This document shows positions 26,154 to 35,275 of a DNA stretch of 64,000 bases, one piece after another. The notes below the pieces were generated by a model that saw nothing but the letters and a program-made list of their open reading frames with translations, made no database searches and was not told the DNA's origin. The position numbers were made by a program, and so were the translations under genes. The DNA is from Schaalia sp. 19OD2882 (lineage in GTDB: Bacteria > Actinomycetota > Actinomycetes > Actinomycetales > Actinomycetaceae), in NCBI RefSeq assembly GCF_018986735.1, contig NZ_CP065521.1, positions 1,860,001 to 1,924,000 of the forward strand. The letters run 5' to 3'. Numbering within the stretch: the first letter of the stretch is position 1; each line of letters starts with the position of its first letter.

Positions 26154-27344
26154 ATGACGATCCGCACCACCCACGTGGGCTCCCTGCCCCGCACCGATTC
26201 CCTCATCGACGCCAACCGCGCCCGCCGCGACGGCACCATGGACGAAGCCGCCTTCACGGCCCTCCTCGCCGACGAGGTCGACCAGGTCGTCAAGCGCCAG
26301 GTTGACCTCGGACTTTCGATCGTCAACGACGGCGAATACGGCCACGCCATGATCGACAACGTCGACTACGGGGCCTGGTGGACCTACTCCTTCTCACGCT
26401 TTTCCGGCCTGTCCATCGAGGACGTCGTCCGTTTAGACGTCCGGCCTCCCGCCGGGCGCGACGGGAGAATCTCCTTCTCCTCCTTCGCCGAGCGACGCGA
26501 CTGGGTCCGCTTCGCCGACGCCTACTCCGACCCCGAATCCGGCATCCACATCGCCAACAAGACCCCCGTGGCCTTCCCGACCGTCACAGCCGAACTCACC
26601 TACATCGGCACCGACGCGGTCGAGCGTGACATCGCGGGAACGAAGCGCGCCCTCGAAGCGGCAGGAAAGACCGTGGACGACGGATTCGTCGCCGCGATCT
26701 CCCCCGGGTCGGCAGCGCGCGTGGCCAACGCCTTCTACGAGGACGACGAGGCCGTCGTCTGGGCCTTCGCCGAGGGATTGCACGAGGAGTACAAGCGCAT
26801 CACGGACGCCGGCCTGACCGTTCAGATCGACGCCCCCGACCTTGCCGAGGGCTGGGACCAGTTCGCCGTCGACCCGTCGCTGGAGGCCTACCGCGCCTTC
26901 TCCCGGGTGCGCATTGACGCCCTCAACCACGCGCTGGAGGGCATCGACCCGGACCTGGTGCGCTACCACGTGTGTTGGGGCTCGTGGCACGGCCCGCACT
27001 CCACCGACCTGGAGTTCAAGCACATCGTCGACCTGGCCCTGTCGGTCAATGCGAATGGCCTGAGTTTCGAGGCGGCCAATGCCCGCCACGCCCACGAGTG
27101 GGAGATCTGGAAGGACACGACCCTGCCGGAGGGCAAGTACCTGGTCCCCGGCGTCGTGTCACATGCGACGAATGTCATCGAGCACCCGCGTCTGGTCGCC
27201 CAGCGCATCCACCACTTCACGGATCTCGTGGGCGCGGACCGCGTCGTGGCCTCGACGGACTGCGGTCTGGGCGGGCGCATCCACTCGCACATCGCGTGGG
27301 CCAAGCTCGAAGCGTTGACCGAAGGGGCGCGCCTGGTCGGCTGA
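26154..27344 (+). CDS. Cobalamin-independent methionine synthase-like methyltransferase (MetE C-domain family)
   Basis: 396 residues, the length of the single-domain MetE-like proteins rather than full MetE (about 750). It begins TTHVGSLPR, typical of this family. Zinc ligands are visible: His272-x-Cys274 in YHVCWG, Glu306 in SFEAANARH, and Cys370 in STDCGLG. The MetE N-terminal half that binds folate is absent, so the methyl donor is probably not the triglutamyl folate; proteins of this set include methylthiol and epoxyalkane:CoM transferases. Substrate unknown. It stands alone, followed after 60 bp by a GATase. Confidence 0.8.
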   Translation: MTIRTTHVGSLPRTDSLIDANRARRDGTMDEAAFTALLADEVDQVVKRQVDLGLSIVNDGEYGHAMIDNVDYGAWWTYSFSRFSGLSIEDVVRLDVRPPAGRDGRISFSSFAERRDWVRFADAYSDPESGIHIANKTPVAFPTVTAELTYIGTDAVERDIAGTKRALEAAGKTVDDGFVAAISPGSAARVANAFYEDDEAVVWAFAEGLHEEYKRITDAGLTVQIDAPDLAEGWDQFAVDPSLEAYRAFSRVRIDALNHALEGIDPDLVRYHVCWGSWHGPHSTDLEFKHIVDLALSVNANGLSFEAANARHAHEWEIWKDTTLPEGKYLVPGVVSHATNVIEHPRLVAQRIHHFTDLVGADRVVASTDCGLGGRIHSHIAWAKLEALTEGARLVG

Positions 27345-27391
27345 CTGGTCGACTGACCAGTACCTTCAGGGGGCCCGGTCGCACGGGGTCG

Positions 27392-27404
27392 TAGGCTGTC
27401 CGGC
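27392..27404 (+). promoter_or_regulatory. Leaderless-type -10 of the GATase gene
   Basis: TAGGCT at 27392-27397, -13 to -8 from the ATG at 27405, no ribosome site. Confidence 0.5.
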
Positions 27405-28109
27405 ATGAATGATGTCCTGTTCATCCAGCACGACGACCACGTGGGGCCGGGCCTTCTGTCCGAACTGCTGCCCGAAGCGCGCCTCCTGCGCGCTTGGGAG
27501 CAGCCGGAGGCCCTCACCGGCCTTCTCCAGGCGCACTCGGCGGGGACATCCGCCCTGCCCGGCGCCCTCGTCGTCCTCGGAGGGACGATGGACGCATACG
27601 CCGACGAGGCCGCCCCGTGGCTGCCCGCCACGCGTGAACTCATGCGCCGCTGCGTGGCCGACGACGTGAAGGTTCTCGCGATCTGCCTGGGCCACCAGCT
27701 GCTGGCCGTGGCCACGGGGGGTGAGGTCGGCGTCGGCGCCGCCAGCGAGAAGGGATTGACGGACCTGTGGTGGTCGGCGGACCTGCCCGAGGACGGGCCC
27801 TTCGCGGACCTGGCGGAGGCCATTGCCGGCACCCCCTACGCATGGGGCGACCATGCGGATGCGGTGACACGTCTGCCCGAAGGCGCATGCCTGTGGGCCA
27901 CTTCGCAGACCTGCCCGCAGGTCTTCACCATCGGCTCGGCCCTGGGCGTCCAGTTCCACCCGGAGGTCACCGAGGCCCTGGTCATCGACTGGCTGACCCG
28001 CGGCGGTGCGGACGCCGAGACCCGCGAATCCCTGCTGGCGTCCTACAGGTCGCACGCCGAACGCCTGCGCGACACCTGCGAACACCTTGCCGCCTGGGTC
28101 AGCTGTTGA
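27405..28109 (+). CDS. Class I glutamine amidotransferase-like protein
   Basis: 234 residues, GMP-synthase-GATase-like fold. The nucleophile elbow is ICLGHQLLA (Cys about residue 95), the other catalytic residues are in QFHPEVTE (His/Glu about 184-186), and LGGTMDAY precedes them. This is the soluble family around COG0518. No synthetase partner is present; many such proteins act as peptidases or gamma-glutamyl hydrolases. Its last 11 bases overlap the 3' end of the convergent ABC gene (28099-28109). Confidence 0.8.
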   Translation: MNDVLFIQHDDHVGPGLLSELLPEARLLRAWEQPEALTGLLQAHSAGTSALPGALVVLGGTMDAYADEAAPWLPATRELMRRCVADDVKVLAICLGHQLLAVATGGEVGVGAASEKGLTDLWWSADLPEDGPFADLAEAIAGTPYAWGDHADAVTRLPEGACLWATSQTCPQVFTIGSALGVQFHPEVTEALVIDWLTRGGADAETRESLLASYRSHAERLRDTCEHLAAWVSC

Positions 28110-29904
28110 CCAGCTCCTCGCGGGCCAGCAGGGCCGAGAACGCCCCGCCTGCGGCCACGAGTTCCTCCCACGTGCCGGTCTCGACCACGCGGCCGGCGTC
28201 CATGACGACGATCCGATCCGCGTGGCGCACGGTGGACAGCCTGTGGGCGATGACCACCAGTGTGCGACCTCGGGTGGCCTCGGTGATGCCGGCCAGGACC
28301 CGTTCTTCGGTGGCGGCGTCGACCTGGCTGGTGGCCTCGTCCAGGACGGTGACGGGGGCGCCGCGCAAAAGTGTGCGGGCCAGAGCCAGGCGCTGACGCT
28401 GCCCGCCGGAGAGGCGCTCCCCCATCTCGGCGACCACCGTGTCCAGCCCGTCGGGCTCCGCAGCCACCCAGGCGGTGAGGTCCGCGCGGTCCAGGGCCTG
28501 GCGGAGTTCCTCCTCGGTGGCGTCGGGCCGGGCAAGCAGGAGGTTCGCGCGCAGGGTGTCGTTGAAGACGTGGGGGCGTTGTTCGCCGATGGCCACGAGG
28601 TCGCGCAGGCGCTGCAGGGGCAGGCCGCGCAGGTCGGTGTCGCCGAAGCGCACCGCCCCGCGCTCCGGGTCCCATGAGCGGGTGAGCAGGGCGGCCAGGG
28701 TGGACTTGCCGGAACCGGAGGCGCCGACGACTGCGGTGACGCACCCCGCCGGGATCGTCAGGGTGACGTCGTGCAGGACACGAGGGCGGGGCCGCCCATT
28801 GGGATCCGGGTAGGTGAAGTCCACGTGGTCGAAGGTGATGTCCTCCAGGCCCGTGCAGGCCAACGCGCTTTCGGAGACGGTCTCGGGGTCGCCGACCTGG
28901 GGCGTGCGGTCGGTGATCTCGAAGATGCGGCGGGCCGAGGCCCACGCCTGGTCGAGGTCCGCGGCGAAGTCCTCGACCGCGAGGACCGGGGCCAGTGAGG
29001 CCGCTGCGGCCGCGATGGCGCCGCCGAGCTGGGCGGGGGTGATGGCGCCCCGGGTCAGCAGTGTCGTTCCCACCCAGGCCACGGCGACGACGGCCAGGCC
29101 GAGCATCGCCTGGTTGAGGCCGCGCCGATCGGCGATCCACCGACTCATCGTCCACTGGGCTGCGCCGATGCGCTGCTCGATGTCGGACATTTCCGCGTCG
29201 CGCCGCTGCTGGGCGCCGAAGGCGAGGACCTCTCGCACTCCTTGGACGGAGTCGGTGACGTGGTGGGCCAGTTCTCCGTGAGTGCGCCGCGCCTCGGTGG
29301 CGGCCCGGTCGCTGGCCCGGGCACCCAGCGAGGGGACGACGACTCCGGCCAGCAGCAGCACGGGGGCCAGGACCAGTGCCAGCCACCACGAGGTGGTCTG
29401 TCCCAGTGCCACCAGGACCATGGGGGGCACCAGCAGGGCGGTGACACCGGGAGCCAGAGTGTGGGCGAAGAAGACCTCGACCCTGTCGACATCCTTCGTC
29501 ACCCGGTTCATGAGGTCCCCGGAGTCCATGGCGTCGGTCAGGCAGGGCGCCTGGGGTTCCAGGTGGTCGTAGAAGAAGGTGCGCAGCATGGCCAGGGAGC
29601 GGAAGGCGACCCAATGTCCGGAGAACTGTTCGAGGTAGCGCAGGACCGCTTTGGCGACGGACAGTCCGACGAGCACCCACGCGGTGGTGGACAGGGGCCA
29701 GGCGGCCGCATCCCCAGTGGCGTGGGCCAGGACCTGCCACCCTGCGATGGCGAGGATGGCGATACCGCACAGCAGGGCGACCAGGCGGAAGAGCATGGAC
29801 AGGCCGAGGGGTGCGATGACGGGGCGCGCGACCGAGATGAGGCGGCGCGCAAGCCACCACGGGGTCATCCGTCGTTCGGTGGGGACTGCGTCGAGAGTGC
29901 TCAT
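28099..29904 (-). CDS. ABC transporter, fused membrane and ATPase domains, second subunit (iron-regulated)
   Basis: 601 residues: six membrane helices (about 30-320) and an ATPase domain (about 350-600) with Walker A GASGSGKST, signature LSGGQRQRLALART and Walker B VTVLDEATSQVD, then the H-loop IAHRLST. It starts at 29904 (ATGA overlap with the upstream subunit's stop), so the two form a heterodimer. The open frame continues much further upstream but that is shadow coding of the first subunit. Regulated by the iron box in front of the first subunit, it is likely an importer-type exporter-fold system such as IrtAB or YbtPQ, taking up ferric siderophore. Direction and ligand are inference. A CydDC-like or general exporter role is the alternative. 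Confidence 0.82.
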   Translation of the reverse strand: MSTLDAVPTERRMTPWWLARRLISVARPVIAPLGLSMLFRLVALLCGIAILAIAGWQVLAHATGDAAAWPLSTTAWVLVGLSVAKAVLRYLEQFSGHWVAFRSLAMLRTFFYDHLEPQAPCLTDAMDSGDLMNRVTKDVDRVEVFFAHTLAPGVTALLVPPMVLVALGQTTSWWLALVLAPVLLLAGVVVPSLGARASDRAATEARRTHGELAHHVTDSVQGVREVLAFGAQQRRDAEMSDIEQRIGAAQWTMSRWIADRRGLNQAMLGLAVVAVAWVGTTLLTRGAITPAQLGGAIAAAAASLAPVLAVEDFAADLDQAWASARRIFEITDRTPQVGDPETVSESALACTGLEDITFDHVDFTYPDPNGRPRPRVLHDVTLTIPAGCVTAVVGASGSGKSTLAALLTRSWDPERGAVRFGDTDLRGLPLQRLRDLVAIGEQRPHVFNDTLRANLLLARPDATEEELRQALDRADLTAWVAAEPDGLDTVVAEMGERLSGGQRQRLALARTLLRGAPVTVLDEATSQVDAATEERVLAGITEATRGRTLVVIAHRLSTVRHADRIVVMDAGRVVETGTWEELVAAGGAFSALLAREELVNS

Positions 29905-31535
29905 CGCAGGACTCCTTCCTGCAGGTCGACGCTGCGCCCCCCGTGGGCGATGGTCGCGGCGCGGTGGGAGATGGTCAGGGTGGTGCGCCCTCGGGTGAGG
30001 TCGTCCAGGGCGGCGAGGATCTCCCGTTCGGAGGTGAGGTCCACGTGCGCGGTGGGTTCGTCGAGGAGCATGACGGGCGTGTCGGCGAGAATCGCGCGGG
30101 CCAGGGCCAGGCGTTGGGCTTCTCCGCCGGACAGGGCGAGGCCGCGTTGTCCGACGGGGGTCTCGAGGCCGTCGGGCAGGCGGGTGAGCAGGTCGTCGAG
30201 GTGCGCGCGGTGCAGGGCCTCCAGCAGTGCGGCGTCCTCGGCGTCGGGACGTGCGATGAGGAGGTTGTCGCGCAGGGTCCCGGTGAACAGGTGGGTGCTC
30301 TGTTCGACGACCCCCACCTGGCGGCGCACCCACGCAAGGGGCACGTCCCGCAGGTCGTGTCCGTCCAGCAGGATGCGGCCGCTGTCGGGGCGCGCATGAC
30401 CCTGGAGCAGGGCGGACATGGTGGACTTGCCGGCGCCCGAGGCGCCTGTGACGACGACGTGCTGGCCACCGTCGAGCGCCAGGTCGACCCCGCGCAGGAC
30501 GGGGACCTTCGGGTTCCACGCGAAGTGGACGTCCTCGAAGCGGATGGTGGCGGCGGTGCCCGGCGGGCACGGGGCGGGTTCGCGGACGTCGGGGGCGTCG
30601 ACGGCGGCGGGTTCTTCGGCGAGGAAGCGCTTCATCTCGCGTCCGGCAGCCATGCCTCCCATGCCGATGTAGAAGAACTGGCCGATGCGGTCCAGCGGGT
30701 CCAGCATGATCGTCGACAGGAGCACCAGGGCCAGGGCCTGTCCGGCGCTCAGTGCGCCCGCCTCGTGGCGCCACAGGGCCAGTGCGGTGGCGGCGACGAT
30801 CATGCCGAGGGAGAAGATCGCGTCGACGACCAGCAGAACCACCTGGTTTCCGGCGAGGTAGCGCATGACGCGCACGCGCACGTCCTCGGCGGCGCGGGCC
30901 AGAACGACGCCCATGCGTCTGCCGGCGTTCATCCTGGCCAGGGTGGACAGGCCCTGGATGGCGTCGAGTTCCTGTGCGGCCAGCGCCCGGGATGCGGCCC
31001 GGTAGCGGGAGGAGACGGGTTTGAAGGCCCGTTGGAAGGCCAGGACGGTGGCGGGGACGACGGGGATGGACACGGCCAGGACGAGGGCGCTCACCCAGTC
31101 CAGGGTGAGGGCCACCAGGGCGACGACGAGCAGTGGGGTGAGCAGTGAGGCCGTCATGGGCGCGACGAAGGAGGAGGTGTGCATGGCGCGGCGTTCGACG
31201 CCATCGGTCATCGTGTTGACCAGCCGCCCGGCGCGTTCCTTCGTGCGTTGGGTGGCGCCCAGGGTGAAGACGTGGGCGAGCAGGGTGTGGCGGGTGTCGT
31301 GCTCGTGTCGGACGAGGGCGCGGCCGCACATGCGGCCGACCTGGCGGGCCAGCAGGGCGGAGACGAGGACGCAGGCGAGGGCGGCGGCGAAGGTGAGGTG
31401 GGGTGGGGCTCCCGCGAGCGCGGCGTCCACTGCGCGTCCGACGAAGAGGTAGGCGATGCCCAGGGCCAGGCTGGCACCGCATGCCAGGGCAATGGTCCTC
31501 AGCCTTTCGACGCGCAGGTCTGCGTTCGTCTCCAC
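29901..31535 (-). CDS. ABC transporter, fused membrane and ATPase domains, first subunit (iron-regulated)
   Basis: 544 residues: six membrane helices (about 25-300) and an ATPase domain (about 320-544) with Walker A GASGAGKST, signature LSGGEAQRLALARA, and Walker B VMLLDEPTAHVD, then the H-loop ISHRAAT. The start is GTG at 31535, four bases after AAGGAG; an earlier in-frame GTG at 31553 lacks a site. A DtxR/IdeR-type iron box overlaps the promoter. The partner at 28099-29904 overlaps its end. Likely a siderophore/iron transport heterodimer (IrtA/YbtP-like), although no siderophore-interacting domain is fused here. Confidence 0.82.
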   Translation of the reverse strand: METNADLRVERLRTIALACGASLALGIAYLFVGRAVDAALAGAPPHLTFAAALACVLVSALLARQVGRMCGRALVRHEHDTRHTLLAHVFTLGATQRTKERAGRLVNTMTDGVERRAMHTSSFVAPMTASLLTPLLVVALVALTLDWVSALVLAVSIPVVPATVLAFQRAFKPVSSRYRAASRALAAQELDAIQGLSTLARMNAGRRMGVVLARAAEDVRVRVMRYLAGNQVVLLVVDAIFSLGMIVAATALALWRHEAGALSAGQALALVLLSTIMLDPLDRIGQFFYIGMGGMAAGREMKRFLAEEPAAVDAPDVREPAPCPPGTAATIRFEDVHFAWNPKVPVLRGVDLALDGGQHVVVTGASGAGKSTMSALLQGHARPDSGRILLDGHDLRDVPLAWVRRQVGVVEQSTHLFTGTLRDNLLIARPDAEDAALLEALHRAHLDDLLTRLPDGLETPVGQRGLALSGGEAQRLALARAILADTPVMLLDEPTAHVDLTSEREILAALDDLTRGRTTLTISHRAATIAHGGRSVDLQEGVLR

Positions 31536-31558
31536 GACTCTCCTTGTCAGCACACAAC

Positions 31559-31572
31559 TTAGGTAAGCCTAA
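31559..31572. promoter_or_regulatory. DtxR/IdeR-type iron box
   Basis: TTAGGTAAGCCTAA is the core of the DtxR/IdeR operator consensus (TTAGGTnAGnCTAACCTAA), centred 30 bp upstream of the GTG start of the ABC operon. TAGGCT, a -10 candidate on the minus strand, lies inside it, so binding would block RNA polymerase. It predicts expression under iron limitation. Confidence 0.72.
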
Positions 31573-31627
31573 AGCATGTACTGACACCTCGTCACGTAGG
31601 GTTCGCGTCACACAGCACGCGCCCGCG

Positions 31628-32773
31628 TCACAGGATCCGGTAGGTCCACCCGTAGGGGTCCTCCGCCCGTCCCATCTGGATGTCGGTGACCGCGTGGAGG
31701 ATCTCCAGGGTCCTGTCGCCCACGGGCAGGCGCACGTCGAAGTCCTGGCCGGCCAGGCGCGCGATGGGAGTGACGACGGCCGCGGTTCCACAGGCGAAGA
31801 CCTCCGCCACGGCGCCGGACTCGACTCCCGCCACCAGGTCGTCCACGGCAATGCGTTCCTCACGCACATCCACCCCCCGGTCGCGCATGAGGCGGCAGAT
31901 CGCCGAACGGGTCCCCCCCTGGAGAATCGTGCCGGAGAGCTGCGGGGTGCGCACGCTGCCGTCGGACATGACGACGAAGACGTTCATGCCGCCCAGCTCC
32001 TCCAAGTACTTCTCCTCGTAGGTGTCCAGGAAGCAGACCTGGTCGAAGCCGCGTTCGCACGCCTCCATCTGGGGCAGCAGGGAGGCCGCGTAGTTGCCGC
32101 CGCACTTGGCCGAGCCGGTCCCTCCGGGGCCCGCCCGGTGGAAGCCCCTGACGACCTCGATGGACACGCCCTTCGGGCCGCCCTTGAAGTAAGGGCCCGA
32201 GGGCGAGCCGATGACGTAGTAGTCGAAACGGTGGGCCGAGCGCACCCCGAGGAAGGGCTCGGTGGCCACGACGAAGGGCCGCAGGTACAAGCTGGCGCCC
32301 TCGCCGGAGGGCACCCAGCGTTCGTCGGCGCGCACGTAGGCGGCCAAGGAGGCGACGAAGTCCTCGTGGTCGATGGCCGGCATCGCCAATCGCCAAGAGG
32401 AGTGGTTGATGCGGGCGGCGTTGTATCCGGGCCGGAAGGTCCACACGGACCCGTCCTCGTGCCTGTAGGCCTTGATCCCCTCGAAGACCTCCTGCCCGTA
32501 GTGCAGGACGGAGGCCGCCGGGGACAGGGAAAGGTTGGCGAAGGGGAGGACTTCACGCCCGTGCCAGCCCTCCTCGAGGGTCCACACCATGTGCGCCATG
32601 TGGTCGGTGAAGGCCTTGCCGAAGCCCGGGTTCGACATGACCTCCTCGTGGACGGCGTCGCTTGCCGGGGCCGGGTTGGGGGTCAGGGGAAAACGCTCGA
32701 CCAGTTCGTCGGCCGCGGGCAGCGGCAGCTCGGACAGTGTTTCCAATTCCGTGGGCGTGTGGTCGAGCGACAT
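31628..32773 (-). CDS. ilvE: Branched-chain amino-acid aminotransferase
   Basis: 381 residues, class IV aminotransferase of the longer actinobacterial IlvE type. LHYGQEVFEGIKAYR near residue 90, the PLP lysine in GSAKCGGNYAASLL, EELGGMNVF, and the phosphate-binding SGTILQGGTRSAI. ATG at 32773 has GAGGAGG five bases upstream. It interconverts Ile/Leu/Val and their keto acids with glutamate, the last step for the pathway whose other genes lie at 21-25 kb and 37-42 kb. A 300 bp spacer separates it from the thiamine operon. Confidence 0.96.
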   Translation of the reverse strand: MSLDHTPTELETLSELPLPAADELVERFPLTPNPAPASDAVHEEVMSNPGFGKAFTDHMAHMVWTLEEGWHGREVLPFANLSLSPAASVLHYGQEVFEGIKAYRHEDGSVWTFRPGYNAARINHSSWRLAMPAIDHEDFVASLAAYVRADERWVPSGEGASLYLRPFVVATEPFLGVRSAHRFDYYVIGSPSGPYFKGGPKGVSIEVVRGFHRAGPGGTGSAKCGGNYAASLLPQMEACERGFDQVCFLDTYEEKYLEELGGMNVFVVMSDGSVRTPQLSGTILQGGTRSAICRLMRDRGVDVREERIAVDDLVAGVESGAVAEVFACGTAAVVTPIARLAGQDFDVRLPVGDRTLEILHAVTDIQMGRAEDPYGWTYRIL

Positions 32774-32856
32774 GGGGGCCTCCTCGGTTGGTCGTCGTGG
32801 ACAGGATATGCCCGCTCCGGGCGCCCCCCACGCCTTCTTCCGTGATGTGACCCGGA

Positions 32857-33665
32857 TCAGGCAAGCAGGTCGTTGCGCCATGCGCCGCAGGTGGCCTCGA
32901 CCGGCGCGGTGGTCCACCCGCCTTCGCGCATCCAACGGGTGTAGGAGTCGACCAAGTCGGCCTGGATCTCTCCCCAACGGCCCTCGGGAGTGAACCACGA
33001 GTCGCGGATCTTCCGGGTCGAGGCGCGGATGACTGCGGGAGAGACGTGCCACAGGGCCGCCGACATGGCTCGCACGACCGCCTCCTCGTCCTCCATGGCC
33101 CGGCGGTAGCCGCGCGCGGTGGCGGCAAGGAAGCGCCGGTACAGTTCGGTGTCGTGTCGCAGGGCCTCCTGGCGCGCACATTGAAGACGGCCTCTCAAAG
33201 TCCTTGTTCGACGGCGCGGATGTCGACCTCCCATTCGGGGTGTTCGATGATGACCCGGTCCGGGTCCGCCCCGTCGGCGAGGACCGCCTCGCGGAGTTCC
33301 TGGACCAGGCGGCCCACCGGTGGGATGGCCACCCTGCGACCTTCGAGGTCGGCGAAGCGGCGGATTCCGGTGTCGGGTGTGGTCATGACGGCGCCGAGTT
33401 GGCGCTGGTTGAAGGTGCCGATGGAGATCAGGGGCGTGTCGGTACCACGCGATTCGACCACCTGCCCCAGGCGCACGGAAGCCAGGTCGTATTCACCGCG
33501 GGCCAGTTTGGCGGCCGCGTCGCCGCGGTCGTCCCCGTCGGAGACCAGGTCGACGTCCAGGCCCTCTTCGGCGTAGAAGCCTTCCTTGCGGGCGACGAAG
33601 AGCCCGGCGTGGTTGGGCCAGGGGTGGACGTATTCCAGGTGCATGCGCACCAGCGTGTCGCTCAT
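32857..33665 (-). pseudogene. Second NMT1/THI5-like thiamine-precursor binding protein, disrupted
   Basis: Two frames hold one gene. The first (33665-33195) reads MSDTLVRMHLEYVHPWPNHA, FVARKEGFYAEEGLDV, then VAIPPVGRLVQELREA and stops at AVEQGL. The second (to 32857) reads RQEALRHDTELYRRFLAATARGYRRA, WHVSPAVIRAS, DSWFTPEGRWGEI. Together they cover only the two ends of an NMT1/THI5 domain (about 270 of the usual 310 residues), so the middle (about 50-60 residues) is missing as well as the frame. No signal peptide or lipobox precedes it. It overlaps the permease-ATPase stop (TGATG), so it was the last gene of the thiamine operon. Confidence 0.75.
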
Positions 33666-35275
33666 CAGTGTTCCTTTCGAATCGGAGGGGTGCAGGTGAG
33701 CAGGTCTTCGACGAGGGCACACAGGTGGTGGAAGTGCGCTTGGGTGCGCGTGTGCGCGCCACGCGGTGAGGGCAGGTCCACGTCGACGGTGCCGACGACT
33801 CGGCAGGGCCGCGCCGACAGGACGACGACCCTGTCGGCCATCTGGACGGCCTCGGAGATGTCGTGGGTGACCAGGACCACCGTGGCGCCGCAAGTGCGCA
33901 GGATCCGCGCGGTCCAGTCCTGGATCTCGGTGCGGGTGAGGGAGTCGAGGGCGCTGAAGGGTTCGTCCAACAGGACGATCGGGGATGCTGCCAGGACGGT
34001 TCGTACCAGGGCCGCCCGGGCCCTCATCCCTCCCGAGAGTTGCGAGGGGGCGCTGGCGGCGAAGTCCTCCAGGTCCACGTCGCTCAGGCTGTCCAGGGCG
34101 GCACGGCGCGCCGCCACCGGGTCCGCCCCCTGCAGGCGCCGGGCCAGGGCGACATTGTCGGCCACGTCCAACCATGGCAGCAGGGAGTCCCCCTGCGGCA
34201 TCCACGCGATGAGATCCCTGAGATTGCGCCGCAGCTGCCCATCGACCTCGATGCGTGCGCTGTCGGCCACCTCAAGGCCGGCGAGGATCCGCAGAATCGT
34301 CGACTTGCCGCATCCGGAGGGGCCGACCAGGGCAATGACGGAGCCCGCCTCCAGATCCAGGTCGACCTGGCAGATCGCCGGGACGGGGCCGCCTTGCCCC
34401 CGGAAGGTCTTTCCCAGCCCCCGGACCGTCACCGATGGGCCGGGCCGCACCGGTGGCCTCACCTGGGACTCCCTCGGCCCCGACGCCGATACCACCCGCG
34501 CCAAGGCCCTGCGCCTGCCCGACAACCGCGGTCTCGGACGCACGGCCTCCTCCACCAGGACGACCACACCGACCAGGACCACGGTGAGCAGGGTGAGGGC
34601 TGCTGCGCCGACGAACACGAGGTCCGTGCGAAATGAGGACTGGGCGGACAGGATGTAGATGCCCAGCCCGTCCCGGGCACCCATGAACTCGGCGGTCGCC
34701 GCGGTGGCCAAGGCGTAGGTCGCCGAGATCCGCACCCCGGAGAAGAAGCGCTCGCACGCCCAGGGCAGGCGCACCTGCGCCAGCACCCACGCCCGGCCGG
34801 CCCCCAGGGCGCGCACCACCTCCACATGGGAGCGGGGCACCAGATCCAGACCTCTGAGGAAAGGAAGGACCACCGGGAAGGCGGAGAAGACGGCGACCAC
34901 GAGGATCTTCGAGCTCACGCCGAATCCGAACCAGATGACCATGAGGGGCGCGACCGCGATGAGGGGGACCGCCTGGGAGACGACCAGCAGCGGATGGACC
35001 CCTGCTCCCAGACTCGGACACAGGTGCAGTGCCAGGGCGAGGAGGGCCCCCACGGCAATGCCCAGCAACAGCCCGCTCACTCCCTCGACCACGGTGGTCA
35101 TGCTGGCGCGGCCGAGGTTCACCCAGTCCCCCACGGCGCCCTCGACGATGCTCGACGGGGCAGGAAGGATCCTCGCGGGGACGTCGCCCACACGCACGAT
35201 CCCCTCCCAGGCTCCCAGGAGCACCGGACCCGCCGACGCGGCGACGAGCACGCGCGGACGCCACCGAGATCTCAC
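33665..35275 (-). CDS. Fused permease-ATPase of a thiamine-precursor ABC transporter
   Basis: 536 residues. Residues 1-255 form a BPD-type permease with about six helices and the EAA loop VVRALGAGRAWVLAQVRLPW. A hinge of about 30 residues joins an ATPase domain (about 285-536): Walker A GPSGCGKSTILR, signature LSGGMRARAALVRT, Walker B IVLLDEPFSALD, H-loop VTHDISEAV. Normally these are two genes (ThiX and ThiZ). The start is GTG, overlapping the previous stop (GTGA). With the lipoprotein upstream and the TPP riboswitch it imports an HMP/thiamine precursor. Confidence 0.85.
   Translation of the reverse strand: MRSRWRPRVLVAASAGPVLLGAWEGIVRVGDVPARILPAPSSIVEGAVGDWVNLGRASMTTVVEGVSGLLLGIAVGALLALALHLCPSLGAGVHPLLVVSQAVPLIAVAPLMVIWFGFGVSSKILVVAVFSAFPVVLPFLRGLDLVPRSHVEVVRALGAGRAWVLAQVRLPWACERFFSGVRISATYALATAATAEFMGARDGLGIYILSAQSSFRTDLVFVGAAALTLLTVVLVGVVVLVEEAVRPRPRLSGRRRALARVVSASGPRESQVRPPVRPGPSVTVRGLGKTFRGQGGPVPAICQVDLDLEAGSVIALVGPSGCGKSTILRILAGLEVADSARIEVDGQLRRNLRDLIAWMPQGDSLLPWLDVADNVALARRLQGADPVAARRAALDSLSDVDLEDFAASAPSQLSGGMRARAALVRTVLAASPIVLLDEPFSALDSLTRTEIQDWTARILRTCGATVVLVTHDISEAVQMADRVVVLSARPCRVVGTVDVDLPSPRGAHTRTQAHFHHLCALVEDLLTCTPPIRKEH

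Noticed and set aside
26154..27344. Full-length methionine synthase (metE)
   Set aside because: Only the zinc catalytic half is present (396 residues) and the start is authentic; it is a MetE-like relative.
28099..31869. A 1256-residue single reading frame across both ABC subunits
   Set aside because: The N-terminal part is out-of-frame Arg/Pro-rich sequence. The genuine first subunit lies in another frame and the ATGA overlap at 29904 separates the genes.
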